Shown one piece after another: positions 44,451 through 54,257 of a DNA stretch of 64,000 bases. The notes under the pieces were generated by a model. That model ran no database searches. It was not told the DNA's origin and saw only the letters and a program-made list of their open reading frames with translations. A program made the position numbers and the translations under genes. Each line of letters begins with the position of its first letter. The first letter of the stretch is position 1. The stretch spans positions 1 through 64,000 of the forward strand of contig NZ_JAUOPC010000009.1 in the NCBI RefSeq assembly GCF_030546805.1, given 5' to 3'. This DNA comes from Cyclobacterium sp. 1_MG-2023. Lineage in GTDB: Bacteria > Bacteroidota > Bacteroidia > Cytophagales > Cyclobacteriaceae.

Positions 44451-45533
44451 CTATTCTTTTGGTGGTTTTCTATGCCAATAAGAAGCTAGTACAGATCCGG
44501 TAATGTTCATCAGCGGACCGAATACTGCAGGTGCCAAGCCTATGGTGGCAAGTTTGCCCATTTCTTTGGCTAAGCCAGAAGCCAAACCTCCATTCTGCAT
44601 GCCCACCTCCAATGCTACTGTTCGTGCATCTCTTTCAGTAAGTCCTAGGCCCTTGCTAATCCAAAAGCCAAGGTTATATCCCATGACATTATGAACAAAT
44701 ACAAGAATGATAAGCAAACCACCTATATCCAGTAAGCTGTCTCTTCCTGCCGCAGTAATGACAACGATGATTATACCTATGCCTGCCATAGAAACCACAG
44801 GCATGGCGTCATCAAGCCATTTGGCTTTACCGGAAAATAGCTTATTGAATATAAGGCCAGCACCAATAGGGATAATGACCATTTTGATTATACTCCACAT
44901 CATGTCCAAAACATTGATCTCCACAAACTGTCCGGCCAAAAGTTTCATTAATAGAGGCGTAAGAAAGGGAGCCAAAAGGGTGGAAATAGCAGTGATTGTA
45001 ATGGATAAAGCTAGATTGGCTTTGGCCAAATAACTCATTACATTGGAAGCAAGACCACTTGGAGAACAACCAATTAAAATCAGTCCGGCTGCAATTTCCG
45101 GAGGGAAGTTGCTAAGGCTTGCCAAAATAAATCCTGTGATAGGCATAATAGTAAATTGACTCAAAAGGCCAATAAATACGCCTTTAGGCATTTTTATTAC
45201 CCCTGCAAAATCCTTAAAAGCCATTGAAGTTCCCATACCAAACATGATTATTTGGATAAGGGGGGTAATCAAGTTGCTATAAGCATAGCCGTTGTATTCT
45301 ACAAAATACTCCGGGTAATACATGGCTGCAGTTACCCCTGCAAATATCATGGTAGTGTAAGTGAAGCCTTTTAGTTTTTCGAAGCCTCGAAAACCAATGC
45401 CTAAGAGCACGAAAAACGATATTAGAGGAATGGCAGCACTTTCAATATTGCCGGGAATAATAAATATTAAAGCTAAGAGCAGGCACAAAAGGCCTGCTCC
45501 TATAAAGTATTTGAAAATCATTTCTTTTTTCAA
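44451..45533 (-). CDS. BASS-family transporter, paralog 2
   Basis: 360 residues, the same architecture as its downstream neighbour (GMGTSMAFKDF, LIGCSPSGLASNVMSYLAKANLALSITITAISTLLAPF, ALEVGMQNGGLASGLA). The two genes clearly arose by tandem duplication and have since diverged, mainly in the N-terminal helices. It is the first gene of the pair. The RidA-like gene at 45573 is 39 bases upstream on the same strand and may be co-transcribed. Confidence 0.87.
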   Translation of the reverse strand: MKKEMIFKYFIGAGLLCLLLALIFIIPGNIESAAIPLISFFVLLGIGFRGFEKLKGFTYTTMIFAGVTAAMYYPEYFVEYNGYAYSNLITPLIQIIMFGMGTSMAFKDFAGVIKMPKGVFIGLLSQFTIMPITGFILASLSNFPPEIAAGLILIGCSPSGLASNVMSYLAKANLALSITITAISTLLAPFLTPLLMKLLAGQFVEINVLDMMWSIIKMVIIPIGAGLIFNKLFSGKAKWLDDAMPVVSMAGIGIIIVVITAAGRDSLLDIGGLLIILVFVHNVMGYNLGFWISKGLGLTERDARTVALEVGMQNGGLASGLAKEMGKLATIGLAPAVFGPLMNITGSVLASYWHRKPPKE

Positions 45534-45572
45534 GGTAACATGGGTTAACAGGTTCTCAGTGAGTTAGCGACA

Positions 45573-46031
45573 TTAAATGTACGCAATACAATCCATTTCC
45601 ACTAGAGAGTCTCCTGGTACTCCACCATAAGTAGCAACAGTCGTTCTAACTGGTGGTTTACTTCCAAATCTACCTCTAAATACTTCATTCATACCTTTAT
45701 AATCGGAAAGATCATGAAGGTATACATTTACTTTTAGTACCTTTTCCATAGAGCTACCGGCCTTTACTAATTCTTTTTCCAGCTCTTTTAAAACATGATC
45801 GGTATGTGCCTTTATATCTCCATCAAAGTGAGCTCCTTTTCCTGCGATATAAACAGTATTTCCTTGTTTTGTTGAACCGGAAAATAAGGGCACATTTTGA
45901 TCTTCAACAACGTTGAAAGCTTCTTTTTCTGTACTGGTAGATTCAGTAGTATTTGCTTTAGCTATGGCACTTATTCCGGCTACACCTGCTAGAGAGGCAA
46001 ATAATTTTTTAATCGTATTTCTTCTTTTCAT
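45573..46031 (-). CDS. Exported RidA-family protein with Tat-type signal
   Basis: The start could be 46031 or 46040 (MKT before MKRRNT). The N-terminus KRRNTIKKLFASLAGVAGISAIAKA is a twin-arginine-type signal. The RidA domain follows: NTVYIAGKGAHFDGD, HVLKELEKELVKAGSSMEKVLKVNVYLHDL, KPPVRTTVATYGGVPGDSLVEMDCIAYI, with the Arg of the active site (PVRTT). It should hydrolyse enamines or imines outside the cytoplasm. It is the second exported RidA of the locus (see 26083). It is upstream of the BASS transporters on the same strand. Confidence 0.82.
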   Translation of the reverse strand: MKRRNTIKKLFASLAGVAGISAIAKANTTESTSTEKEAFNVVEDQNVPLFSGSTKQGNTVYIAGKGAHFDGDIKAHTDHVLKELEKELVKAGSSMEKVLKVNVYLHDLSDYKGMNEVFRGRFGSKPPVRTTVATYGGVPGDSLVEMDCIAYI

Positions 46032-46040
46032 TGTTTTCAT

Positions 46041-46622
46041 CTTTGTAGATATAGGTTTAGAATTCGCAATTTATCCATTGAAGGTAAATTAATAATATTT
46101 TTTCTCCAAAATTAATTGGATGAACAAGCCTGATAACTGTTTTAATGGACATATCTGATTTTAGTAAGAGCCCATACTTATTTACTTAATGATTAGGTTG
46201 TTGAATGTTTGTTTAGTTTGTAAAACCAATTTTAATGATATTAACTGTTTGAAGCTAAGGTCAAGCTATTCACTGAGCCCTAAAAGTTTTGAAAGATTGG
46301 TTAGAATAGAATAATTGGACATGTTATTAACCATTTTTTTTAAGGTATTTGTTTAATTTTCATTTTGTGGTTTATTTGCAAGGGGTTAAACATTTATATT
46401 GTTTTAATTGTTTAAAAGAGTGTGCTGTATGTTTGCCCGCATTTGATTTGGGCTTAAGTTTAGGTTTTCCCTATGATTTTTTGCGTATTTTAATTTGTTC
46501 AATTTGTATAATTAATAAGGAAAAATTAATAAATTGATTCGCTTATGGTCCATTCTAATTTGTCTATATTCTTGTGATCATAAAAAATTACCCATAATTT
46601 TAGTATTAACCTTAATTGAAAA
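46041..46622. other. Long AT-rich intergenic region
   Basis: 580 bases between divergent genes. A short + strand frame (46349-46537) is low-complexity and AT-rich and not convincing. I see no repeat, hairpin terminator or RNA gene. It probably holds promoters for both sides. Confidence 0.4.
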
Positions 46623-47555
46623 ATGATAAAAAGTATTATTAATCGTATGTCCCTTTTGACATTATTGGTAGCAGTAGGGGCTTGCTCATCAAAATCATCC
46701 AAAACTGAAAGTAAGGAAATGGAAACAGAAGAAAACTTTTACATTAGTCAGCCATTTACAAGCAATAATGAATTTACCAATGGAATTGAAGGCCCTGCGG
46801 TAGATAAAGAAGGAAATCTTTATGTGGTAAATTTTGGAAATGAAGGTACCATAGGTAAAGTTACTCCTGATGGCAAAGCTTCTCTGTTCGTTACGCTTCC
46901 TGAAGGGAGTACGGGGAATGGTATTCGGTTTAATAGCAAAGGTGAAATGTTGATTGCTGATTATACAGGTCATAATGTGCTAAAAGTAGACATGCAATCC
47001 TTAGAAATTTCTGTTTATGCGCATCATGATGATTTAAATCAACCCAACGACATTGCCATCATGGACAATGATATCGTGTTTGCCAGCGATCCCAATTGGA
47101 AAGAAAGTAAGGGCCAAATATGGCGAGTTGGACTCGATGGTCAATTTGTACGTTTAGAAGCGGATATGGGTACAACCAATGGAATTGAAGTTAGCCCCGA
47201 TAACAAGACCTTGTATGTCAATGAATCAGTTCAGCGAACCGTTTGGGCATATGACTTAAGCGAATCGGGAGAAATATCAAACAAGAGATTGATCCATACC
47301 TTTGATGATTTTGGGATGGATGGGATGCGTGTAGACATAGATGGAGACCTTTATGTAACCAGACATGGAAAAGGTACCGTGGTAAAATTATCCCCAGAAG
47401 GAAAATTGCTTAAAGAGATAAAAATGTCCGGAGAAAAGCCTTCTAATATCGCTTTTGGTGGTGTGGATGGTAAAACAGCATATGTGACATTGCAGGACAA
47501 TGGTAATATTGATTCTTTCCTGGTAGAAAAGCCCGGAAGAGCATTTAAGAAATAA
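46623..47555 (+). CDS. SMP-30/gluconolactonase-like lipoprotein
   Basis: A 310-residue lipoprotein (lipobox AVGAC). The mature part is a six-bladed propeller of the SMP-30/lactonase type: GIEGPAVDKEGNLYVVNFG, GNGIRFNSKGEMLIADYTGHNVLKVD, LNQPNDIAIMDNDIVFASDP, TTNGIEVSPDNKTLYVNES and GMRVDIDGDLYVTRHGKG. The Glu, Asn and Asp ligands of the central metal are present in these blades. It probably hydrolyses a sugar lactone, which would be the product of a PQQ-type dehydrogenase such as the one at 32834-34588. Confidence 0.82.
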   Translation: MIKSIINRMSLLTLLVAVGACSSKSSKTESKEMETEENFYISQPFTSNNEFTNGIEGPAVDKEGNLYVVNFGNEGTIGKVTPDGKASLFVTLPEGSTGNGIRFNSKGEMLIADYTGHNVLKVDMQSLEISVYAHHDDLNQPNDIAIMDNDIVFASDPNWKESKGQIWRVGLDGQFVRLEADMGTTNGIEVSPDNKTLYVNESVQRTVWAYDLSESGEISNKRLIHTFDDFGMDGMRVDIDGDLYVTRHGKGTVVKLSPEGKLLKEIKMSGEKPSNIAFGGVDGKTAYVTLQDNGNIDSFLVEKPGRAFKK

Positions 47556-47585
47556 TATTTTTTCCCCATTTAGGAATTATGTGAA

Positions 47586-49829
47586 ATGTCAGCTTATGAG
47601 GAAGAAAATCTAAGATGGTCTGAAGTATTGGTATCCTGTGATGTCGGTGCTTGGGAACTTGATCCTACCAGTCTAATCTTAAGATTTTCTCCCTCTGGGC
47701 AAAAAATCCTCGGTCTTGATTTGGCTAAATTTGAGACCATTTCCCATTTTATAGAATACATCGGTGAACTTGATAAAGCCTCAATTCAGGGAGCCTTTCA
47801 AAGGCTACTCAGGGAAAAAGTTGCTTTTGATGAAATTTTTTGTTTTGCCAATCAAAGATGCATAAAGCTTAAAGGGAAGGCCTTAAATAATGAAGGTGAT
47901 AAGTTGAGGTTCATCGGAACGGTTGAGCACATTGGAACAATTGATAAGATGCAGAAAGCTGAACCTGCATTAACCAACTATTATGGTGATTTATTTGAGT
48001 CTAATCCCATGCCTATAGTCATTTGGGATTGTGATACTCAAAAAATAATTGATTGCAATAGGGAAGCGGTTAAAAAATATGGCTATACCAAAGCGGTTTT
48101 TCTAGGTTTATCAATAAGTGTTATTGTCCCAAAAGAAGACATCACATTAAACAATTGTTTTACCGGTTTAGAGATAAATGGTGATGAAGTTCAGCAGAGA
48201 ATATGTCAGCATTTCAAAAAATCAGGAGAAAGCTTTTTTGCTAAAATGCAAAGTAAGCCATTGGTGATTGATGGTAAAGAATGCATCATGGAGCTGATAG
48301 CTGATTTTACCAGTCAACTTGAAGCCGAAGAACAGTTACTGGACAGTGTTCAGGAACTTTCCGATTACAGGTTTGCCCTAGATGAGTCCTGTCTTGTACT
48401 TATTCTTGATGAAAGTATGAAGTTGGATTACCTTAACCGAAAATTATTAGACATTTCCGGATATGAAGGGCAAGAATTATCGGGAAAACGTCCAACCGTC
48501 ATTTATGAGGAAAACCAAGCCTTAAAAGATTGCATGGAAGCAGTCTCTAAGGGGCAAATGTGGAGAGGTGAGCTGAAAGGAATAAAAAAATTAAGCGGAG
48601 TTTTTTGGATTGATACAGTAATAACGCCCTTTAAGGACAATACTGGCAAAACCTACCAATACATTTGGGTAGGGTATGACATCACGGAAAAACATAAAGC
48701 AGATGAATCCTTATTTAAAGAGCGATTTCTATTGAGATCAATCATCGACAATTTGCCTATTCAAATATATGTCAAAGACATTATGGGCAGGCATATTATC
48801 AACAATAAAACCCAATACCGCGATTTTCTTGGTGCAGAAACGGAAGAAGAAACCTTAGGGAAGACAGCTTTTGATTACTATCCTTATGAGATTGCCAAAA
48901 AGATGACTGTAATTGATCGTCACGTAATTGTGGAAGGTCAATCGGTTAAAAACCTTGAGGAATCCTATACGGATGCTAACGGCCAATTGAGGTGGTTTTT
49001 GACCAGCAAAGTTGCGCTTAAAAATGCCTCAAACAAAATTGTTGGCTTGGTGGGAATGACGAGAGACGTGACAGATAGAAAGGAAGAAGAAGCAATTTTA
49101 AAGAACTTGAACACAGAACTTACCAAAAAGGCAAAGGCGCTTGAACAGTCCAATCAAGAGCTGGAACAGTTTGCTTATATTGCCTCTCATGATTTGCAAG
49201 AACCCTTGCGAATGATCACCGGGTTTGTAAGTTTATTGGAGAAAAAGTATTCCTCTGTATTGGATGAAAAGGGGATTCAGTACATGCACTTTGTAGTGGA
49301 CGGGGCCTCCCGTATGAGAAATATTATCATGGACCTACTTACCTATTCTAGGGTAGGGAGAGAAGGAGAAAAACTTAAAGAAACAGATATTGGAGAAATT
49401 ATTTCAAATGCATTGAATCTCCAGAAAACCTTGATAAACCAAAAAAGAGCTAAGATTACTGTGGGACCTATGCCCAAATTGAAGGTTCCGGTGTCTCCCC
49501 TTAATCAAGTTTTCCTTAATCTGATAAACAATTCATTAAAATATCAACCCGAAGGAGCCACTCCAAGGATAAAGATTTACGCCAAGGAAAGAAAAGAATT
49601 TTGGGAATTTTCTGTAGAGGACAATGGAATAGGGATTCCTCCATCATCTCAAGATAAGGTCTTTATCTTATTTTCTAGGCTTCATGCCAAAAGTCAATAT
49701 TCGGGTACCGGCATAGGCTTAGCGATGTGCAAAAAAATTATCGAAAACTTAGGAGGAGATATCAATTTTAAATCCAAGGAAGGTGAGGGATCTACTTTTT
49801 ATTTTTCAGTGCCAAAAGTAATTTATTAA
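47586..49829 (+). CDS. Soluble PAS-domain sensor histidine kinase
   Basis: A 747-residue kinase with no transmembrane segment. Several PAS-like domains fill residues 1-505 (NPMPIVIWDCDTQKIIDCNREAVKKYGY; DESCLVLILDESMKLDYLNRKLLD; IIDNLPIQIYVKDIMGRHIINNK). A HisKA helix follows with phospho-acceptor His535 (IASHDLQEPLRMITGFVSLL), then a HATPase_c domain (NQVFLNLINNSLKYQ, DNGIGIP, GTGIGLAMCKKI). It starts 30 bases after the lactonase gene. A response-regulator-type gene follows at 50004, perhaps its partner, since the kinase has no receiver domain of its own. Confidence 0.9.
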   Translation: MSAYEEENLRWSEVLVSCDVGAWELDPTSLILRFSPSGQKILGLDLAKFETISHFIEYIGELDKASIQGAFQRLLREKVAFDEIFCFANQRCIKLKGKALNNEGDKLRFIGTVEHIGTIDKMQKAEPALTNYYGDLFESNPMPIVIWDCDTQKIIDCNREAVKKYGYTKAVFLGLSISVIVPKEDITLNNCFTGLEINGDEVQQRICQHFKKSGESFFAKMQSKPLVIDGKECIMELIADFTSQLEAEEQLLDSVQELSDYRFALDESCLVLILDESMKLDYLNRKLLDISGYEGQELSGKRPTVIYEENQALKDCMEAVSKGQMWRGELKGIKKLSGVFWIDTVITPFKDNTGKTYQYIWVGYDITEKHKADESLFKERFLLRSIIDNLPIQIYVKDIMGRHIINNKTQYRDFLGAETEEETLGKTAFDYYPYEIAKKMTVIDRHVIVEGQSVKNLEESYTDANGQLRWFLTSKVALKNASNKIVGLVGMTRDVTDRKEEEAILKNLNTELTKKAKALEQSNQELEQFAYIASHDLQEPLRMITGFVSLLEKKYSSVLDEKGIQYMHFVVDGASRMRNIIMDLLTYSRVGREGEKLKETDIGEIISNALNLQKTLINQKRAKITVGPMPKLKVPVSPLNQVFLNLINNSLKYQPEGATPRIKIYAKERKEFWEFSVEDNGIGIPPSSQDKVFILFSRLHAKSQYSGTGIGLAMCKKIIENLGGDINFKSKEGEGSTFYFSVPKVIY

Positions 49830-50003
49830 ACCAGATAAGATATTTAATTGGGAATAGTTAATCCCATTACATATTTATTCGTAGATAGGGGGAATATTCA
49901 TTGTATTTATTGCAAGAATTGGCGTTATTAATAACATTATTGATTTTAATTTGTTTTAGAAGTTGGCAACTCAAGCTTAATTATATTTTTAGAGAATTTG
50001 GAA

Positions 50004-51047
50004 ATGGATCAAGAAGGATATCATTTATTGTTAGTTGAGGATAATTTGGGAGATATCTTACTGATAGAAGAATACCTCCATGAAAAAATCCTTAACCTAA
50101 AACTTACTGTTGCAAATACCTTTGAAGAGGCTCAAGAAAATTTAATAGGTGAGGATCATCACTATGATGCAATCATCTTGGATTTGACGCTCCCGGATTT
50201 ACAAGGTGAGGAGTTGATTTTAAAAATCAAAGAACTTGCAGAAGATGTCAGTATTGTGGTTTTGACAGGCTATTCCAGTTTAGAATTTGGAATGAAATCA
50301 CTTTCACTAGGGGTTTCTGATTATTTGTTAAAGGATGAGTTGACACCCACTTCTCTCTACAAGAGTATAATTTATAGCATAGGTAGATACAGGATTTCAC
50401 GACAACTCAAGCATTCTGAGTTAAGGTATAAGGAATTGTTTCACCTTAGTCCCCAGCCCATGTACCTTTACAACTTGAAGACTATGGAGTTTATTGATGT
50501 CAATAAAGCTGCTGTGGATCATTATGGGTACTCGAAGGAAGAATTTTTGAAAATGAATCTCAAGCAGATTAGGCCCGAGTCTGAAGTTCCCAAGTTGGAA
50601 AAAACGATTGGCAGCATAAGAGAGGGTAAATTTACCGGTGGACCTAGAATTTTTTCCCATCAAAAGAAAAATGGGGAAATCATTACCGTTGAAATTAAAA
50701 GTAGTTTAATCGTTCATGAGGGGATCAAAGCGGAAGTAGTCCTGGCCAATGACATTACCGAGCGTATGCGCTATATCAAAGCCATTGAAGACCAAAACAA
50801 ACGCTTACAGGAGATTGCATGGATGCAATCACATGTGGTGAGAGCGCCACTTGCCAGATTGATGAGCCTAGTAATGGCATTTGACACCTTGGAAGAAGAT
50901 GTAGGTAAAGAAAATTTTCATCAAATGATAATGGACTCGGCTGTTGAGCTGGATGATATTATTAGAGATATTGTTAAGAAAACGGATAAGGTTAGTTTAG
51001 AGGCTAAAATGAAAGAAAAATTTGATCCCAGCACAGAAGAAAAGTAA
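50004..51047 (+). CDS. REC-PAS protein with orphan His-box helix
   Basis: The start is ATG 50004 (MDQEGYHLLLVEDN), preferred over TTG 49998. The receiver domain has the acidic pair in VEDN, phospho-acceptor Asp60 (IILDLTLPDL) and the Lys in LLKDE. A PAS domain follows (about 140-265). The last 90 residues hold a dimerisation/His helix, WMQSHVVRAPLARLM, of the HisKA type, but no HATPase_c domain follows before the stop. It may therefore pass phosphate on without being a kinase, or it may be truncated. It is 170 bases after the kinase at 47586. Confidence 0.82.
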   Translation: MDQEGYHLLLVEDNLGDILLIEEYLHEKILNLKLTVANTFEEAQENLIGEDHHYDAIILDLTLPDLQGEELILKIKELAEDVSIVVLTGYSSLEFGMKSLSLGVSDYLLKDELTPTSLYKSIIYSIGRYRISRQLKHSELRYKELFHLSPQPMYLYNLKTMEFIDVNKAAVDHYGYSKEEFLKMNLKQIRPESEVPKLEKTIGSIREGKFTGGPRIFSHQKKNGEIITVEIKSSLIVHEGIKAEVVLANDITERMRYIKAIEDQNKRLQEIAWMQSHVVRAPLARLMSLVMAFDTLEEDVGKENFHQMIMDSAVELDDIIRDIVKKTDKVSLEAKMKEKFDPSTEEK

Positions 51048-51060
51048 CAGCGTTTAAAAA

Positions 51061-52191
51061 TTAATTTAATAGCAATTGTTTGAGCTTGTCGGTATCAAGG
51101 TTGGAATATAGAGGAAACCTAATCAAGCGCTCACTGAATTTATCGGCTTGGCATAAATTAATTTTTTTGAAATTTTGGGACAGATAATAGGGGCTGGAAT
51201 GCAAACTTTGATAGTGGAATACAGCCAATATTTTTTTATGTTTAAAAAAGTTGAGTACCTGCTCTCGGTGTTTCAAGTTTTTCGCCAAGGCATAATACAA
51301 ATGAAAATTATTCCCTGAATGCTTTGGGACAGTCATCCATTCTAAATCAAATTCTTCCAATAATTTTGGTAAATTGTCTTGGTGCCAGTGCCATACTTTT
51401 TCTCGTGACGCCTGAATTGCCTCAATTTGCTCCAATTGTGCCCATAGCCATGCTGCGTTAATCTCTGAAGGGGCAAAAGCACTTCCTAGGCTTATCCATT
51501 CGTATTTATTTGCTTTGCCTAAGGCAAAGTCTTTTTTGTTTGTTCCTCTGTTCCAAACCAAATTGGCTTTGTCAATAAATTTGGCATCATTAATCACCAG
51601 CATGCCTCCTTCTCCACAGCTGATGTTTTTGGTTTCATGAAAAGAAAAAGTGGCGAAATGTCCAAAAGAACCTAAAGGCCTTTTTATTTGATTTTTGCCG
51701 GTATAATAGCCCTCAATTCCTGCTGCTGCATCTTCCAGTAGGTATAAATTATGTCTTTGGCTAACAGCCAGTAGTTCGTCCATGTCACAGGAGATTCCCC
51801 CATAATGAACAGCCACGATGGCCTTGGTTTTGGCTGTAATTAATTGCGGTAAATTTCCTACATCGATTCCCGGATAATCACTTCTACAGTCTGCAAAAAC
51901 TATCTTACAACCCCGGAGAGCAAAAGCATTGGCAGTGCTTACATAGGTATAACTGGGAAGGATAATTTCATCTCCAAGTTGCAAGTCCATTAGGAGGGCA
52001 GCCATTTCTAATGCATGGGTACATGAATGTGTTAGGAAGGTTTTTTTAAAGCCATATTTTTTTTCAAAAAATGACTGGCATTTCCGGGTGTATTTCCCAT
52101 CGGCTGCCAATTTTCCTTCTTTAGTCGCATCCTGAATGTATGCCCATTCATTTCCTGTAGAGAACGGCTTGTTAAAAGGAATAAGAAACAT
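51061..52191 (-). CDS. rffA: DegT/DnrJ/EryC1-family aminotransferase, WecE/RffA-like
   Basis: A 376-residue PLP-dependent sugar aminotransferase. WecE marks: IPFNKPFSTGNEWAYI, FLTHSCTHALEMAALL, DEIILPSYTYVSTANAFALRG, YLLEDAAAGIEGYY and the PLP lysine site FSFHETKNISCGEGGML. WecE transfers an amino group to dTDP-4-keto-6-deoxyglucose to make dTDP-Fuc4N for surface glycans. No other nucleotide-sugar genes are in the window, so the final glycan is unknown. It is one base from the preceding DUF502 stop, in the same operon. Confidence 0.85.
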   Translation of the reverse strand: MFLIPFNKPFSTGNEWAYIQDATKEGKLAADGKYTRKCQSFFEKKYGFKKTFLTHSCTHALEMAALLMDLQLGDEIILPSYTYVSTANAFALRGCKIVFADCRSDYPGIDVGNLPQLITAKTKAIVAVHYGGISCDMDELLAVSQRHNLYLLEDAAAGIEGYYTGKNQIKRPLGSFGHFATFSFHETKNISCGEGGMLVINDAKFIDKANLVWNRGTNKKDFALGKANKYEWISLGSAFAPSEINAAWLWAQLEQIEAIQASREKVWHWHQDNLPKLLEEFDLEWMTVPKHSGNNFHLYYALAKNLKHREQVLNFFKHKKILAVFHYQSLHSSPYYLSQNFKKINLCQADKFSERLIRFPLYSNLDTDKLKQLLLN

Positions 52192-52192
52192 A

Positions 52193-52813
52193 TTAAATAC
52201 TATCTGTAGATGGTTTTGGTTTACTTTCAGCCTTATTCAGTTTCGGGTTTTTATAATAATGTAAATCAGAAACACCACCTGAAACGATAAATTTCATAAC
52301 CTCTGTGCTATTGACATTATAGAGTCGTTCTACATTTTTTCTTGGCACCAGATACAGGTTACCACTGAAATTATAAGAATGAGGAAAGTATACAGCCACC
52401 AACTCTTCCTGTCCTATGACCTTCAGGTCATCCTGTGTCATAAAACCCAGTCTTGACATATTGTCTGAAAGCTTTACGATTATAGGGGTATTGAATTTCT
52501 TTTTATCACCTACAAAGGCTGACATCAGGTCCTTGATGCTGGTGTAAAGAATATTTACCAAAGGTATTTTAAATACAAGTTTTTCAAGTTCTTCGAAAAT
52601 GGACTTCGTAATGAATATACTTGTCAAATAACCTACCAGGGTAACAAATACTAGCATGACCAAAATCCCCAAGCCAGGAATATTTACAGGAATAATATTA
52701 TCTAAAAACTGTACAGTCAGGATGATAATATATCCTGTCAGAAAGAAGGGAACAACGAATAAAAGTCCCCTAAGAAAATATCCTAGAATTCGTTTAGAAG
52801 TAAAATCTGACAT
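52193..52813 (-). CDS. DUF502 membrane protein
   Basis: A 206-residue protein with two hydrophobic helices near the N-terminus (YFLRGLLFVVPFFLTGYIII; GLGILVMLVFVTLVGYL) and a soluble tail with VNILYTSIKDLMSAF and AVYFPHSYNFSGNLYLVP, as in DUF502. The function is unknown. It is translated just before the WecE-like gene and begins after the bidirectional terminator that ends nqrE. Confidence 0.85.
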   Translation of the reverse strand: MSDFTSKRILGYFLRGLLFVVPFFLTGYIIILTVQFLDNIIPVNIPGLGILVMLVFVTLVGYLTSIFITKSIFEELEKLVFKIPLVNILYTSIKDLMSAFVGDKKKFNTPIIVKLSDNMSRLGFMTQDDLKVIGQEELVAVYFPHSYNFSGNLYLVPRKNVERLYNVNSTEVMKFIVSGGVSDLHYYKNPKLNKAESKPKPSTDSI

Positions 52814-52850
52814 TTCGAGCAGGCTTAATGTTAATATTGTCTAAAAATCA

Positions 52851-52888
52851 AAAAACCCTGTTCACTCAATAGAGAACAGGGTTTTTTT
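52851..52888. terminator. Bidirectional terminator between nqrE and DUF502 gene
   Basis: AAAACCCTGTTC / GAACAGGGTTTT with T-runs on both strands. On the minus strand it is 34-70 bases after the nqrE stop and so ends the nqr operon. Confidence 0.88.
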
Positions 52889-52921
52889 GATGAAATATTC
52901 TAATTGAATATAATCCTAATT

Positions 52922-53533
52922 TTATAAATCAATTCCCATAAATGACATAAATGCAATTCCCATGAGACCTGTTATCAACATGGTGATGCCTAGCCCTTTA
53001 AGACCATTTGGAACGTTTGAGTATTTTAATTTTTCTCGGATAGCAGCCAAAGCTACTATGGCAAGGAAAAACCCTGTTCCTGACCCAAACCCATATACAG
53101 TTGCTTCAGCAAGGGTATAGTCTCTTTGAGCCATGAATAGTGATCCACCCAGAATGGCGCAGTTTACTGCAATTAGTGGAAGGAAAATACCCAATGCACC
53201 GTACAATGCTGGAGCAAATTTCTCCACAACCATTTCCACCAATTGAACCATGGCAGCGATGATCGCGATAAACATAATGAATCGAAGGAAAGTAAGATCT
53301 ATATTGGCAAATGATTCACCAAGAAAAGACAATGCGCCTTCTTTCAACACAAATTCATTCAATAACCAGTTGAGTGGGACAGTGATTGTCAATACGAATA
53401 TAACGGCAGCACCCAAACCTAAGGCTGTACTTACTTTTTTGGATACAGCCAAAAAAGAACACATACCCAGGAAGTAGGCAAAAACCATGTTGTCAATAAA
53501 AATTGACCTAATTGCTAAACTAAATAATTCCAT
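52922..53533 (-). CDS. nqrE: Na+-translocating NADH:quinone reductase subunit E
   Basis: A 203-residue integral membrane protein with six hydrophobic segments. The cysteines that hold the membrane Fe-S centre with NqrD are present in LGMCSFLA and VNCAILGG. It is the last nqr gene before a strong terminator. The sequence begins [15 protein letters not shown], the usual NqrE start. Confidence 0.93.
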   Translation of the reverse strand: MELFSLAIRSIFIDNMVFAYFLGMCSFLAVSKKVSTALGLGAAVIFVLTITVPLNWLLNEFVLKEGALSFLGESFANIDLTFLRFIMFIAIIAAMVQLVEMVVEKFAPALYGALGIFLPLIAVNCAILGGSLFMAQRDYTLAEATVYGFGSGTGFFLAIVALAAIREKLKYSNVPNGLKGLGITMLITGLMGIAFMSFMGIDL

Positions 53534-53546
53534 TGTTCCTGATTAA

Positions 53547-54230
53547 TTAATGTTCTACATATCCTGTTTTGGATCTTTGGACCCAAATCAACAATCCCAA
53601 TATAATGAATGCACCTACAGGTGATACCATAAGACCGTTGGTTGCAAGCTGGAAATCTTCGCCAAACAATCTGGAGACATAATCGAAAACAGGTACGCCA
53701 AATACGGCTCCTGATCCCCATAATTCTCTAAAGAATGCGACTGTAAGAATGATCCAAGAATAGCCCAAAGCGCTTCCAAACCCATCCAATATAGAGTCAT
53801 ATGGTTTGTTACCAAGAGCAAATGCTTCTAAACGTCCCATAACGATACAGTTGGTAATGATTAGCCCTACGAAAACAGACAATTCTTTGTACATATCGTA
53901 TGCGAAGGCCTTTAACACCTCATTAACCAGAGTTACCAAGGTTGCTACAACAGCCAACTGAACAATGATCCTTACTCGTCCAGGAATCTTATTCCTCAAT
54001 AAGGAAATGGTTAAGTTGGACATTACTACCACAAAAATAACCGACAAGGCCATTACCAAGGTAGGCTGCATTTGTGTGGTTACTGCCAAGGCAGAACATA
54101 TTCCCAAAACCTGAATGGTGATAGGGTTGTCGTCCACCAAGGGGTCAGTAATTAGCTTTTTTCTCCTTTTAGAAAGAAAAGCTTCTGTATCCTTTACTTT
54201 TATTGCTTTTTCAGCGGTTTCTGTACTCAT
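53547..54230 (-). CDS. nqrD: Na+-translocating NADH:quinone reductase subunit D
   Basis: A 227-residue membrane protein with the family's paired cysteines (LGICSALAVT; ITNCIVMGRLEAFAL). It partners NqrE in the intramembrane Fe-S site. The N-terminus carries about 25 polar residues before the first helix (TAEKAIKVKDTEAFLSKRRKK), somewhat longer than the shortest family members. It is 13 bases upstream of nqrE. Confidence 0.92.
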   Translation of the reverse strand: MSTETAEKAIKVKDTEAFLSKRRKKLITDPLVDDNPITIQVLGICSALAVTTQMQPTLVMALSVIFVVVMSNLTISLLRNKIPGRVRIIVQLAVVATLVTLVNEVLKAFAYDMYKELSVFVGLIITNCIVMGRLEAFALGNKPYDSILDGFGSALGYSWIILTVAFFRELWGSGAVFGVPVFDYVSRLFGEDFQLATNGLMVSPVGAFIILGLLIWVQRSKTGYVEH

Positions 54231-54257
54231 AATTTCTTTCTATTGAAATTTTTACAA

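Noticed and set aside
46349-46537. Short + strand frame in the 46.0-46.6 kb gap
   Set aside because: AT-rich low-complexity product, no recognisable start context, no family.
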